Source: DATBLE01 sp036555585 (GTDB lineage: Bacteria > Actinomycetota > Thermoleophilia > Gaiellales > Gaiellaceae). From it: a stretch of DNA of 64,000 bases. The stretch's first letter is position 1, and each line of letters begins with the position of its first letter. The stretch lies in the NCBI GenBank assembly GCA_036555585.1, contig DATBLE010000002.1:124001-188000 (forward strand). Direction: 5' to 3'. Of the stretch, positions 49,188-57,554 are shown in pieces. The translations under genes and the position numbers were made by a program. The notes under the pieces are model-generated. The model saw nothing but the letters and a program-made list of their open reading frames with translations. It searched no databases and was not told the DNA's origin.

Positions 49188-50833
49188 GCGACCGCCTCCT
49201 CGGCCACCCTCCTCACCAGCCCGGCGGCGTACTCGTCGACCGGAAGGTCGAACGTGTCGACGCCGAGGCGCCGCCACGCCTCGAGCTCGACCGGGTCGGG
49301 GGCGGGCTCCACCGCCCACGAGCGGTACGCCGGCGTGTCGCGGCCCCAGAGCCTGTGCAGGAAGACGCGGACGTACCACTCCCGGAGCGCGTAGCCGAGG
49401 AAGAGGAAGTGGCTCCGGCGCAGGCGCGCGACCAGGCCCACGGGGACGACGCTCGCCAGGTCCGCCTGCGCGAGGTAGTCGATGTAGTCGTCCTCGCTGA
49501 CCACGAAGCTGTCCCACTCCCGCCCGTGGTCCGGGTCGACGCCGCCGTAGATCTTCAGGATCACCGTGCGCTGCTCCGGGGCCACGTCCGCGTAGGTGTT
49601 GGGGACGTCGACGACGCGGACCTCGCCGTCGGCGGAGACGTGCAGGAACTTCCCTCGGTGTCGCCCGAGCGCGATGTAGGAGACGACGTCGAACTCCTCG
49701 CCGGCCTCGGCCAGCACCCGCTCGAGCGCCTGGTCGAAGTTCGCGGTCACGATCAGCTGGCCGGGCGCGCCCCGCTCGCGCAACACGCGCGCGAACTCGG
49801 CGACGGCGCGATACGCGGCGGCCGGCTCGCGGTCGCGGGCGAACAGGCCGTGCAGCTCGTCGTAGAGCGGACCGACGCCTTGCATCAGGGAGACGTACTG
49901 GGACACCCGCGCCAGGTCGCGCTCGCTGTCGGACGGATAGCCGAACACGTCCGCCAGGACCGCCGCCGCCTCGGCCGTGCCCGAGGGCCCGCCGTCCCCG
50001 TTCGTGTTCACGCCGCTGCCGAGGACGAGGACGAGCCGGCCGGCGAGGAGGGCCCTGGCGACGTCGCCGTGGTGATCCTCGGGCGCGGGAGCCGGCGCCC
50101 TCTCGAGCACCCGCTCCTGCCGCAGGATCGAGCCGTAGAGCTGCTTGAGCTCCGGGCCCGGGTCGATGCCGAGCTCGTCCGCCAGCACCCGGCGGGCCTC
50201 GTGGTACGCCTCCAGCGCCTCGGCCTGGCGCCCGGCCCGGTAGAGCGCCAGCATCAGCTCACGGCGCAGCCGCTCGCGGAGCGGGTGACGTTCGACGAGC
50301 TGCTCGAGCTCGGGAACGAGCTCGCTGCCCAGCCCGGTCTCGAGATCGGCGTCGACCCGCTCCTCGAGCGCGTCCAGCCGCAGCTCCTCGAGCCGGCGCA
50401 CCTCGCCCTCGGCGAAGCGCTCGAACTCGAGGTCGGCGAGCGGCGGCCCGCGCCAGAGGGCGAGCGCGCCGGCCAGGAGCTTCGCGCGCTCGGCCGGCGG
50501 CGCGCCCCGAGCCTCGCTCACGGCCCGCTCGAACCGGACCGCGTCCACCTGGTCGGGCTCGACCTGGAGGAGGTACCCCGGCGGCCGCGTGACCAGGACG
50601 CGCGCGCCGATCAGCTTCCGCAGCTGGGAGACAAGGTTCTGGAGCGACGTGGTCGCCGTCTTCGGCGGTTGCTCGCCCCAGAGCTCGTCGAGCAGGCGGT
50701 CGGTCGAGACAACCCGCCCGGCGCGGATGACGAGGCCGCCGAGCAGCGCGCGCTGCTTCTGGCCGCCCAGCTCGATGCGGCCGTCCTCCCCGACGACCTC
50801 GAGCGGACCGAGGATCCGGAAGTCGAGCACCAC
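49184..50833 (-). CDS. SARP/BTAD-type regulator fused to a SIR2-like domain
   Basis: The 549-residue protein has an OmpR-like winged helix of SARP type (about 3-93, FRILGPLEVVGEDGRIELGGQKQRALL, RPPGYLLQVEPDQVDAVRF), a bacterial transcriptional activator domain (96-243, LRERLRRELMLALYRAGRQAEALEAYHEAR) and a SIR2-like domain (about 262-545). In the last part GSG (272-274), TANFD (363-367), SEDDY (446-450) and FLGY (478-481) are seen. The usual catalytic LHG is IYG, with Tyr429 at the His position. SIR2-like domains are NAD-degrading effectors in several defence systems. The start is GTG at 50833 or 50830. It is co-transcribed with the nSTAND gene. Confidence 0.85.
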   Translation of the reverse strand: MVLDFRILGPLEVVGEDGRIELGGQKQRALLGGLVIRAGRVVSTDRLLDELWGEQPPKTATTSLQNLVSQLRKLIGARVLVTRPPGYLLQVEPDQVDAVRFERAVSEARGAPPAERAKLLAGALALWRGPPLADLEFERFAEGEVRRLEELRLDALEERVDADLETGLGSELVPELEQLVERHPLRERLRRELMLALYRAGRQAEALEAYHEARRVLADELGIDPGPELKQLYGSILRQERVLERAPAPAPEDHHGDVARALLAGRLVLVLGSGVNTNGDGGPSGTAEAAAVLADVFGYPSDSERDLARVSQYVSLMQGVGPLYDELHGLFARDREPAAAYRAVAEFARVLRERGAPGQLIVTANFDQALERVLAEAGEEFDVVSYIALGRHRGKFLHVSADGEVRVVDVPNTYADVAPEQRTVILKIYGGVDPDHGREWDSFVVSEDDYIDYLAQADLASVVPVGLVARLRRSHFLFLGYALREWYVRVFLHRLWGRDTPAYRSWAVEPAPDPVELEAWRRLGVDTFDLPVDEYAAGLVRRVAEEAVA

Positions 50834-50970
50834 GGGAGTACGTAGCACCGCACACGAGTGGCGGCGACAGGGAATTCCCCGACCCTGCATGGGGGCGCCC
50901 GCAGGGCGAGATTGGCTGCCCGTTTGCACGACATTACCGGGCGGTTTGGACCCGGCACGACCGTTGAGGC

Positions 50971-52011
50971 GTGTCCAGGTTCAGCCCACATATCAGCCCC
51001 GGCGGAGGCCTCCGCCACACCGCTCTCGTCCTCTTTCTCCTCGCCGGCCTCGTCGCCGTCATCTCGGTGTCGGCGCCGCGGCCCGCCTCGGCGCAGGCCA
51101 CCGGGTACGGTTGGCCGGTCAAGCCCTTCGACCGCCCGCATCCCGTCCGCGCGAACCTCGGCGACCCGCGGACGTCGTTCAAGGGGCCGCGGACGCTCGC
51201 AACGCTCAACCGGGGAACCGGCATCTTCCAGTTCCACTTCGGCGTCGACATCGCCGTTTCCGACTTCACTCCCGTCTACCCGGTCCGCTCGGGCGTCGCC
51301 TCGCTGCTGAGCGGCCGGACTGTCGCGGTCGACTCCGGCGCCGGCCGGGTGATGGAGTACTGGCACATCGTGCCCTGCGTCGAGGCCGGCCAGCACGTCG
51401 TCGCCTACAAGACGATCCTCGGCCGCGCGATGAAGGGCTACGAGCACGTGCACTTCACCGAGCGCGAGCACGGCAAGGCGCTGAACCCGCTGGCTCCGGG
51501 CCATCTCACCCCGTACTTCGACACCACGACCCCGACCGTCCGGTCGATCACCTTCCGCGCCTCGGCGGTCGGCCCGAAGCTCCGGCCGGAGCTCCTCCAC
51601 GGACGGGTTGTCGTGGTCGCCGAGGCCCTCGACACGCCTCCGATCCCCGTGCCGGGCGTCTGGGCCGACCTTCCGGTCGCGCCGGCGCTGGTCACCTGGA
51701 GGGTGGAGCGCGCGAGCGACGGCAGGATCGTCGTCCCGCGGCGCACCGCCTTCGACGTGCGCCGGACGCTGCCCCGCCGCCCCTTCTGGAGCCTCTACGT
51801 GCGCGGAACGCGCCAGAATGCCTCGAACTTCGGCGGGCACAAGGCCTGGCGGGAGCCGGGCATCTACCTCTACAACCTCTGCGCGCCGGCCCTCGACACC
51901 ACCCGCCTCCCGAACGGGATCTACCGGCTGATCGTGACCGTGTCCGACATCCGCGGCAACACGAGCTCGGCGCAGCAGGTCGTCCGCATCCGGAACGGGC
52001 AGGACGTGTGA
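50971..52011 (+). CDS. Secreted M23-family peptidase
   Basis: The 346-residue protein starts with a signal or anchor segment (TALVLFLLAGLVAVISVSAPRPASAQA). The M23 zinc site is intact: FHFGVDIAV (H-x3-D) and HVHFTE (H-x-H), with YWHIVP between. The C-terminal 170 residues are beta-rich and end with LPNGIYRLIVTVSDIRGNTSS, an Ig-like pattern. It should cut peptidoglycan cross-bridges outside the cell. GTG at 50971 is the start in this frame; the ribosome site is poor. It is divergent from the BTAD-SIR2 gene. Confidence 0.8.
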   Translation: MSRFSPHISPGGGLRHTALVLFLLAGLVAVISVSAPRPASAQATGYGWPVKPFDRPHPVRANLGDPRTSFKGPRTLATLNRGTGIFQFHFGVDIAVSDFTPVYPVRSGVASLLSGRTVAVDSGAGRVMEYWHIVPCVEAGQHVVAYKTILGRAMKGYEHVHFTEREHGKALNPLAPGHLTPYFDTTTPTVRSITFRASAVGPKLRPELLHGRVVVVAEALDTPPIPVPGVWADLPVAPALVTWRVERASDGRIVVPRRTAFDVRRTLPRRPFWSLYVRGTRQNASNFGGHKAWREPGIYLYNLCAPALDTTRLPNGIYRLIVTVSDIRGNTSSAQQVVRIRNGQDV

Positions 52012-52892
52012 CCGGGCAGATCCGCATCAGGCTCGTAGCCGCCGCCTCGCTCGCCTGGCTCGCCTTTGCCGGCGGCGCCGCGGCGATTCCTGCGCAGTCG
52101 CCGCCCTCGGCCGCCGCCAAGGGGCGTGCCGTGACCACCCTCTACCCGATCCCGGACAGCCGAGGGCTGATGGTCACGACCGGCGGGTGGGCGTACTGCG
52201 AGCAGATCCGTCCGATCGCGCGCGCCACCCGTTATGCGCTGCTGTGCGGGCGCTACGTCGAGGACGGCTATCTCGGCCCCGGGCTCCGTTCCCGGCGCCG
52301 ACTCGACTGGGGCGACGCGGCGTACCTCGCCGATCTGGCCGCGAAGGCACGCCGCCTCCACGACCGGATCGGGGGAAAGCTGATCCTGATCGGCGTCTCC
52401 TACTCCGGGTTCGGAGTCGCGACCCTCGCGTCGCACCATCCGGAGCTCCGCCCCGACCGGCTCGTCGTCGTCGACTCCTATCTCGACCTCGTCGCCCGCA
52501 GGAGCCGGCTACCGGACTGGCATGCGACGGCGCGGGAGATCGACACGGAGACGGGAGGGAGCACCGCGTCTCTTCGCCGGCGATCGGTGCGCGTCGACGG
52601 GCTTGCCCGCCTCGTCCGGCAGGGGACCGTGTTGACCGCCGTCTGGAGCGTCTCCGAGGAAGAGCGGACGTTCTTCGCGGGTGCCACGTGCGACCGCGAT
52701 GCCAACGCCGCGACGCTCGCGCGCCTGGCGCGGGCGCTCGGGCGGCCGGTCCCGGCCCGGGTGACGGTAACGAGGCACGGGCACACGCTGTGGCATCACG
52801 GCGCCGCCATCGTCGAGGGCAGGGTTCCCGGCAAGCTCTTCCTGTTCGAGCCCGACGGCGTGGTCCCGCCGGGAGCCGCCTGCGCGGACTGA
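52008..52892 (+). CDS. Secreted alpha/beta hydrolase
   Basis: The 294-residue protein has a signal peptide (LVAAASLAWLAFAGGAAAIPA) and an alpha/beta-hydrolase nucleophile elbow GVSYSGFG in KLILIGVSYSGFGVATLASHHPELRPDRLVVVDSY. A late histidine (TLWHHGAA) could complete the triad. The GTG at 52008 overlaps the M23 gene stop (GTGA), so both are exported together. The substrate is unknown. Confidence 0.75.
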   Translation: MTGQIRIRLVAAASLAWLAFAGGAAAIPAQSPPSAAAKGRAVTTLYPIPDSRGLMVTTGGWAYCEQIRPIARATRYALLCGRYVEDGYLGPGLRSRRRLDWGDAAYLADLAAKARRLHDRIGGKLILIGVSYSGFGVATLASHHPELRPDRLVVVDSYLDLVARRSRLPDWHATAREIDTETGGSTASLRRRSVRVDGLARLVRQGTVLTAVWSVSEEERTFFAGATCDRDANAATLARLARALGRPVPARVTVTRHGHTLWHHGAAIVEGRVPGKLFLFEPDGVVPPGAACAD

Positions 52893-52899
52893 GCGTCCG

Positions 52900-53145
52900 C
52901 TAGAGCCGGTTTGCCAGCCGGGCCGCGTACCAGTCCTCCCACCGCTCGTCCGGGCTCTCGGCCGTGTAGTCGCGGTCGAGCTGGACGAGGGCGTGGACGA
53001 GATGGCTGCGCACCGGCCGCGACCCCAGCAGCTCGGGCAGCTCGGAGAGGTTCAGCAGCCAGTCCGCATACCACGAGGCCCAGTCCGGGTCGTCGCCGTC
53101 GGCGATCCGGTAGACGACGTGATGGGTCTCGGCGGCTTCGTGCAA
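52900..53145 (-). CDS. Small acidic protein of unknown function
   Basis: The 81-residue protein (HHVVYRIADGDDPDWASWYADWL, LPELLG, VQLDRDYTAESPDERWEDWYAARL) is rich in Trp, Asp and Tyr and looks like a conserved small soluble domain. The start is TTG at 53145, but the same frame extends upstream through VITIADLL without ATG, GTG or TTG, so a rare start (ATC) is possible. No function is recognised. It is convergent with the secreted hydrolase gene. Confidence 0.6.
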   Translation of the reverse strand: MHEAAETHHVVYRIADGDDPDWASWYADWLLNLSELPELLGSRPVRSHLVHALVQLDRDYTAESPDERWEDWYAARLANRL

Positions 53146-53255
53146 GAGGTCCGCGATCGTGATGACCCGACTATCGCAGACGTGGGAGGGCGCCCACCGC
53201 GGGGAGCGCCCCTCGACCTCCGAGCCTCACGCCCCCTGTGGGACGTGGTGTGGCC

Positions 53256-53261
53256 TACGCT
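53256..53261 (+). promoter_or_regulatory. Putative -10 box TACGCT of the cupin gene
   Basis: TACGCT is six bases before the GTG at 53268, matching the GtrA arrangement (29575). A leaderless transcript is likely. No -35 was recognised. Confidence 0.35.
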
Positions 53262-53267
53262 TGCCGC

Positions 53268-53648
53268 GTGGGCGAGATCCGCGTGATCAGGCCGGAGGCG
53301 GAGGCGTCCGAGCGGCAGCGGCTGGCGTACTTCCTCGGCGTCTCGCGGGACAGCTGCGGCTCGACCGGGCTCGCCATGCATCTCGTGGTCGTCCCGCCCG
53401 GCGCCGCCGCCGAGCCGCACTCACACGAGGGCTACGAGACGGCGATCTACCAGCTCGAGGGGCGCGTCGAGACCCGCTACGGCGAGGGGCTCGGACAGTC
53501 GGTGGTGTCCGAGGCTGGCGACTTCCTCTTCATCCCGGCCGGCGTTCCGCACCAGCCGGTCAACCTGAGCGCGACCGAGCGGGCCGTGGCGCTCGTCGCC
53601 CGCAACGATGCGGACGAGCACGAGCGGGTCGTCCCGTACGAGGCCTAA
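53268..53648 (+). CDS. Cupin-domain protein
   Basis: The 126-residue single-domain cupin has both motifs: PHSHEGYETAIYQLEGRVE (H-x-H-x4-E) and AGDFLFIPAGVPHQPVN. These residues bind a metal. The C-terminus (NDADEHERVVPYEA) is typical of small uncharacterised cupins. The GTG at 53268 precedes IRVIRPEAEA. The gene ends in a four-base overlap with the convergent proline racemase-family gene. Enzymatic role unknown. Confidence 0.85.
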   Translation: MGEIRVIRPEAEASERQRLAYFLGVSRDSCGSTGLAMHLVVVPPGAAAEPHSHEGYETAIYQLEGRVETRYGEGLGQSVVSEAGDFLFIPAGVPHQPVNLSATERAVALVARNDADEHERVVPYEA

Positions 53649-54589
53649 CGCAGCAGGAACCCCTCGCCGAGCTCGTCGCCCGGCTCGAGCACGAACTCGT
53701 GCCGCCCGGTCAGGTGCGCGCTGCCCTCGACCTCGGTGACGACGCCTGCCGGCGACTCCTCCACCACCCTGCCCGTGAACTCGCTGCCGACGATGCTCAG
53801 GTGGCGAAGCGGCTCGCCGGTCGCGAGCCGGCCCTCGTCGTGGAGCAGCGCGAGCCGTGCGGAGGTGCCGCTGCCGCAGGGGGAGCGGTCGACCTCGCCG
53901 TCGGCGAAGACGGTCACGTTGCGCTGCGTGAGCGGCTTCGTGCTCTCCTCCTGCCAGAAGATCACGCCGTAGACGTCGCGCAGCTCCGGCTCGCCGGGGT
54001 GGACGATCGCGTGCGTGGCCTCGAGGTCGGCCTTGATCGCGCGGCCCAGCTCGATCAGCCGCGGCAGCTCGGCGGGCTCCACCTGCTCCTCGAGCGAGGC
54101 GTAGAAGGCGCCGCCGAACGCGACGTCCACCTCGCCCCCGGCCGCGGAGAGGCGGCGGGCATGGACGAAGGACGGCACGTTCCGGAACCGGACCGAGGCG
54201 ACGCGGCCGTCGTCGAGGCGGGCGTGCGCCTGCAACCGCCCCGAGGGCACGTCGACCACGACCTCCGGCCCGGACACGCGGCCGGTCTCGATCGCCCAGG
54301 TGACGAGCGCGATCGTCCCGTGCCCGCAAGCGGTCGAGTAGCCGGCGTTGTGGAAGAAGACGACGCCCAGGTCGGCCCCGTCGTCCTCCGGCTCGGTGAC
54401 CAAGCAGCCGTACATGTCGGCGTGCCCGCGCGGCTCGTAGACCAGCAGCCGGCGGACGTGGTCGAGGTGCTCGAGCGCGAAGCGCCGCTTCTCGAGGATC
54501 GTCGCGCCCTCGAGGGGCTCGACCCCGCCGGTGACGATCCGGAACGGCTCGCCGCCGGTGTGGTAGTCGACCGCGGTGATCGCCGTCAA
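53645..54589 (-). CDS. Proline racemase/4-hydroxyproline epimerase-family enzyme
   Basis: The 314-residue protein begins AITAVDYHTGGEPFRIVTGG and has both active-site cysteines: STACGHGTIAL and DRSPCGSGTSARLALL. Two cysteines indicate racemase or epimerase activity; the dehydratase subgroup has Thr at the second site. ThrSer-type replacement is not seen. The TTG at 54589 overlaps the crotonase stop (TTGA) and gives the family-typical start. Substrate could be proline, hydroxyproline or a related amino acid. Confidence 0.9.
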   Translation of the reverse strand: MTAITAVDYHTGGEPFRIVTGGVEPLEGATILEKRRFALEHLDHVRRLLVYEPRGHADMYGCLVTEPEDDGADLGVVFFHNAGYSTACGHGTIALVTWAIETGRVSGPEVVVDVPSGRLQAHARLDDGRVASVRFRNVPSFVHARRLSAAGGEVDVAFGGAFYASLEEQVEPAELPRLIELGRAIKADLEATHAIVHPGEPELRDVYGVIFWQEESTKPLTQRNVTVFADGEVDRSPCGSGTSARLALLHDEGRLATGEPLRHLSIVGSEFTGRVVEESPAGVVTEVEGSAHLTGRHEFVLEPGDELGEGFLLR

Positions 54590-55356
54590 CGGCCGGTGAA
54601 GCTCGGCGGGCGCTTCTCGAGGAAGGCGTCCACGCCCTCCGCGAAGTCCGCCGTCTTCGTCGCAGCCGTCTGCAGCTCCGCCTCCAGCGCGAGCTGCCCG
54701 TCCAGCGTCGCCGTCTGCGCGTGGTCGAACAGCCGTTTGGTCATCCCGATCCCGCGCGTGGGCCGGGCCGCGTAGTCGGCTGCGAGCTCCGCCGCCCTGC
54801 CGGCCAGCGCGTCGGCCTCGACCACCTCGTCGACGAGCCCCCAGGCATGCGCCTCGGCCGCAGTCAGCCTCCGGTTGGAGCTCATCCAGGCGAACGCGCG
54901 CGAGGGTCCGAGCAGCCGGGCGATAAAGTACGAGCCGCCCGAGTCGGGAATCAGGCCGATGCCGATGAACCCGGGGACGAACGCGGCGGTGTCGGCGGCG
55001 ATCCGGTAGTCGCAGAGGCAGGCGAGCGACAGCCCGGCCCCGGCGGCCGCCCCGTTGACGGCGGCGATCACCGGCTTCTCCAGCCCGCGGATCGCCCGGA
55101 CGTTCGGGTGGTAGGTCGCCTCCAGGTGCTCGCCGACGTCGTGGTCGAGGCCCCTGAACTCGGAGATGTCCTGCCCGGCGCAGAAGCCCTTGCCGGCGCC
55201 GGTGATCACGACCGCGCGCACGTCGTCCGCGGCCGCCTGCTCGAGGGCCTCGCGGAGGGCGGCGTGCATCGAGGTCGTGAAGGCGTTGTACGACTCCGGC
55301 CGGTTGAGCGTGATCGTCAGGACCGGCCCGGCTCGCGTGGTCTCGACCTCGGCCAC
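54586..55356 (-). CDS. Enoyl-CoA hydratase/isomerase, PaaG-like
   Basis: The 256-residue crotonase has the oxyanion-hole loops VITGAGKGFCAGQDISEF and NGAAAGAGLSLACLCDYRIA, and GLIPDSGGSYFIARLLG with the acidic residue seen in PaaG (epoxyphenylacetyl-CoA isomerase). PaaG is the step after PaaABC(D)E, encoded 16 kb away, so a shared phenylacetate role is plausible but not shown. A TAGGCT box lies six bases before the GTG start. Confidence 0.85.
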   Translation of the reverse strand: MAEVETTRAGPVLTITLNRPESYNAFTTSMHAALREALEQAAADDVRAVVITGAGKGFCAGQDISEFRGLDHDVGEHLEATYHPNVRAIRGLEKPVIAAVNGAAAGAGLSLACLCDYRIAADTAAFVPGFIGIGLIPDSGGSYFIARLLGPSRAFAWMSSNRRLTAAEAHAWGLVDEVVEADALAGRAAELAADYAARPTRGIGMTKRLFDHAQTATLDGQLALEAELQTAATKTADFAEGVDAFLEKRPPSFTGR

Positions 55357-55362
55357 CGGCGC

Positions 55363-55368
55363 AGCCTA
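55363..55368 (-). promoter_or_regulatory. Putative -10 box TAGGCT of the PaaG-like gene
   Basis: TAGGCT is six bases before the GTG at 55356 on the minus strand. The divergent HtrA gene has TATCAC six bases before its ATG, so the 36-base gap may hold two leaderless promoters. Confidence 0.35.
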
Positions 55369-55392
55369 TCGCCCTGCTGCTATCACTGATCC

Positions 55393-56373
55393 ATGGGAGC
55401 GTTGAGGCTGGTCTCGTCGGGCGAACGAGCCCCGGAGGAGGCACCCCTGGACGCGTACTCGCGCGTCGTCACCGAGGTCGCCCGCCGGCTCGCGCCGTCG
55501 GTCGCCAACCTGCGCGTGTCTCGTCGCGTCGCCCGCGGACGGCACGTCGACGGGGGCGGCAGCGGCGTGGTGATCACACCCGACGGCTTCGTCCTCACCT
55601 CGGCGCACGTCGTCGCCGGATCCGACCGCGGCGTCGCCTCGTTCGTCGACGGCCGCGAGCTGACGGTGGAGGTCGTCGGCGCCGACCCGCTCTCGGACCT
55701 GGCGGTGCTGAGGACCGAGCCGGGCGAGCTCGTCGCCGCGGAGCTCGGCGATGCCGAGACGCTCCAGGTGGGGCAGCTCGTCGTCGCCATCGGGAACCCG
55801 AACGGCTTCGCGGGCTCGGTCACGGCGGGTGTCGTCTCGGCCCTCGGCCGGTCGCTGCCGACGCGCTCCGGCTCGGCGAGCCGCTTCGTCGAGAACGTGA
55901 TCCAGACGGACGCCGCGCTGAACCCGGGCAACTCGGGCGGCGCGCTGGCCGACGGCGACGGCCGCGTGGTCGGGATCAACACCGCGGTCGCGGGCGTCGG
56001 GCTCGGGCTCGCCGTGCCGATCAACGCGACCACGCGGGCGATCGTCGGTGCGTTGATGAGCGAGGGGAGCTTCCGCCGGGCCTACATCGGCATCGCGGGC
56101 GACTCCCGGCCGCTGCCGCCGCGGCTCGCGACCGCTCTCGGCCGGAAGCGCGGTGTCGAGGTCGTGGACGTCGTCCAGGGCAGCCCGGCCGCGCGCGCCG
56201 GCCTTCGAGCCGAGGACCTGATCGTCGAGGTCGACGGCGTGGCCGTCGCGGGAGTCGACGACCTCCAGCGGCTGATGACCGGCGACGCGATCGGACGGAG
56301 CGTGAACGCCCGCCTGCTGCGCCGGGGTCGCGAGCTGGCGGTCGAGCTCGTCCCGGACGAGCTCGTGGCGTAG
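55393..56373 (+). CDS. HtrA-like trypsin-type serine protease with PDZ domain, apparently cytoplasmic
   Basis: The 326-residue protein has the catalytic triad: His in LTSAHVVAG, Asp in DPLSDLAVL and Ser in LNPGNSGGAL. A PDZ domain follows (about 220-320: GVEVVDVVQGSPAARAGLRAEDLIVEVDG). There is no signal peptide or membrane helix at the start (MGALRLVSSGERAPEEA), unusual for HtrA proteins. It is 11 bases before the LanC-like gene, so the two may be co-transcribed. Confidence 0.9.
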   Translation: MGALRLVSSGERAPEEAPLDAYSRVVTEVARRLAPSVANLRVSRRVARGRHVDGGGSGVVITPDGFVLTSAHVVAGSDRGVASFVDGRELTVEVVGADPLSDLAVLRTEPGELVAAELGDAETLQVGQLVVAIGNPNGFAGSVTAGVVSALGRSLPTRSGSASRFVENVIQTDAALNPGNSGGALADGDGRVVGINTAVAGVGLGLAVPINATTRAIVGALMSEGSFRRAYIGIAGDSRPLPPRLATALGRKRGVEVVDVVQGSPAARAGLRAEDLIVEVDGVAVAGVDDLQRLMTGDAIGRSVNARLLRRGRELAVELVPDELVA

Positions 56374-56384
56374 CGCAGCGCCCG

Positions 56385-57461
56385 ATGCTCTGGGACCCGG
56401 CCTCGCATGAGCGCGCAGTCGAGGACGCGTGGGACGAGGGTCGCGCCCGCGCCGCGATCCGCGAGATCGCCGCCGACGCCGAGGGCGCGTTCGACGGAGG
56501 GTGGCCGGCCCACCCGCTGGACGCCGAGCGGGGCGACGCCGGGCCGTGGGGCGGCCTGTATCTCGGCGGAGCGGGCGTCGTCGACGCGCTGCGGCGGCTC
56601 GCTGCGCGTGGCCACGTCGAGCCGCTCCGCAACTACCTGCCGTACCTGGAGCGGGTCGAGCCCGACGCGGCCGGCTCGAGCCTCATGGTCGGCGAGACGG
56701 GCGTCGTCCTCGTCCGGCACCGCCTCTCACCGTCTGGAGCGACGCTCGGGCGGCTGCGCGAGCTCGTCGCCGCGAACGTCGGCGACGAGCACCGCGAGCT
56801 GATCTGGGGGAGCCCGGGGACGATGCTGGTCGCGCGCGAGCTCGGCCTCGACGACCTCTGGCAGGCATCCGCCGACCGCCTGCTGGCCGCCCGCGACCCG
56901 CAGACGGGCCTCTGGACGCAGCACCTCCACGGCCGGGTCGACCGGTACATCGGCTCTGCACACGGGTTCGCGGGCTGCGTCCTCGCGCTCGGCGACGTCG
57001 AGGGGTCGGCCGAGACGGCCCGGCGCTACGCGATCACCGAGGACGGGCTCGCGAACTGGCCCACCGACGCCGAAGGCGCTCTCGTCCGCAACGAGACGAT
57101 CCGGCTGCAGTGGTGCCACGGCGCGCCGGGGATGATCACGTCGCTGGGGCGCGGGCTCGACGAGTACCTCGCGCTGGCCGGCGGCGAGCTGGTCTGGCGC
57201 GCAGGGCCGCTCCGGAAGGGCGCAGGCATCTGCCACGGCACCGCCGGCAACGGCTACGCGTTCCTCGCGCTGTTCGAGCGCACGGCAGACGAGCTCTGGC
57301 TGGAGCGCGCGCGCCGGTTCGCCGTCCACGCGATCGCGCAGGTCAAGCGCGCACGCGCCGAACACGGCCTGGGCCGCTACAGCCTCTGGACGGGCGATCT
57401 CGGGACGGCGCTCTACCTCGCCGACTGCGTCGACGGCGGCGGAGCGCTGCCCTTGCCCTAG
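56385..57461 (+). CDS. LanC-like (lanthionine synthetase C-like) protein
   Basis: The 358-residue protein shows the seven GxxG helices of the alpha/alpha toroid (PWGGLYLGGAGV, MVGETGVV, IWGSPGTML, IGSAHGFAG, WCHGAPGM, CHGTAGNGY, TGDLGTAL). The zinc ligands are present: Cys in QWCHGAPG and Cys-His in ICHGTAGNG. No lanthipeptide precursor or dehydratase gene is nearby. It resembles eukaryotic LANCL-type proteins, which add glutathione to dehydrated residues, more than a lantibiotic operon. ATG at 56385; no clear ribosome site, so translation may be coupled to the HtrA gene. Confidence 0.85.
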   Translation: MLWDPASHERAVEDAWDEGRARAAIREIAADAEGAFDGGWPAHPLDAERGDAGPWGGLYLGGAGVVDALRRLAARGHVEPLRNYLPYLERVEPDAAGSSLMVGETGVVLVRHRLSPSGATLGRLRELVAANVGDEHRELIWGSPGTMLVARELGLDDLWQASADRLLAARDPQTGLWTQHLHGRVDRYIGSAHGFAGCVLALGDVEGSAETARRYAITEDGLANWPTDAEGALVRNETIRLQWCHGAPGMITSLGRGLDEYLALAGGELVWRAGPLRKGAGICHGTAGNGYAFLALFERTADELWLERARRFAVHAIAQVKRARAEHGLGRYSLWTGDLGTALYLADCVDGGGALPLP

Positions 57462-57487
57462 GGCGCGCTCCGGCGGCTGCCGCGGGC

Positions 57488-57535
57488 GAGCGTGCCTCTG
57501 GACGAGCGCGCCTGTGGACGAGCGTTCCTGTGGAC
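57488..57535. repeat. Three 16-bp tandem repeats
   Basis: Three units, GAGCGTGCCTCTGGAC, GAGCGCGCCTGTGGAC and GAGCGTTCCTGTGGAC, lie end to end, followed by a decayed partial unit (GACTCGTGAC). They sit between the LanC-like gene and the palindromic element at 57555. Confidence 0.8.
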
Positions 57536-57554
57536 GACTCGTGACGTTCCCGTG

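Noticed and set aside
49184..50020. True sirtuin deacetylase
   Set aside because: The zinc-binding cysteines and the GAGxS/HG pattern of class sirtuins are missing; the domain fits the divergent SIR2-like group.
57488..57535. Possible CRISPR array
   Set aside because: The 16-bp units are directly adjacent with no spacers, and no cas genes are present.
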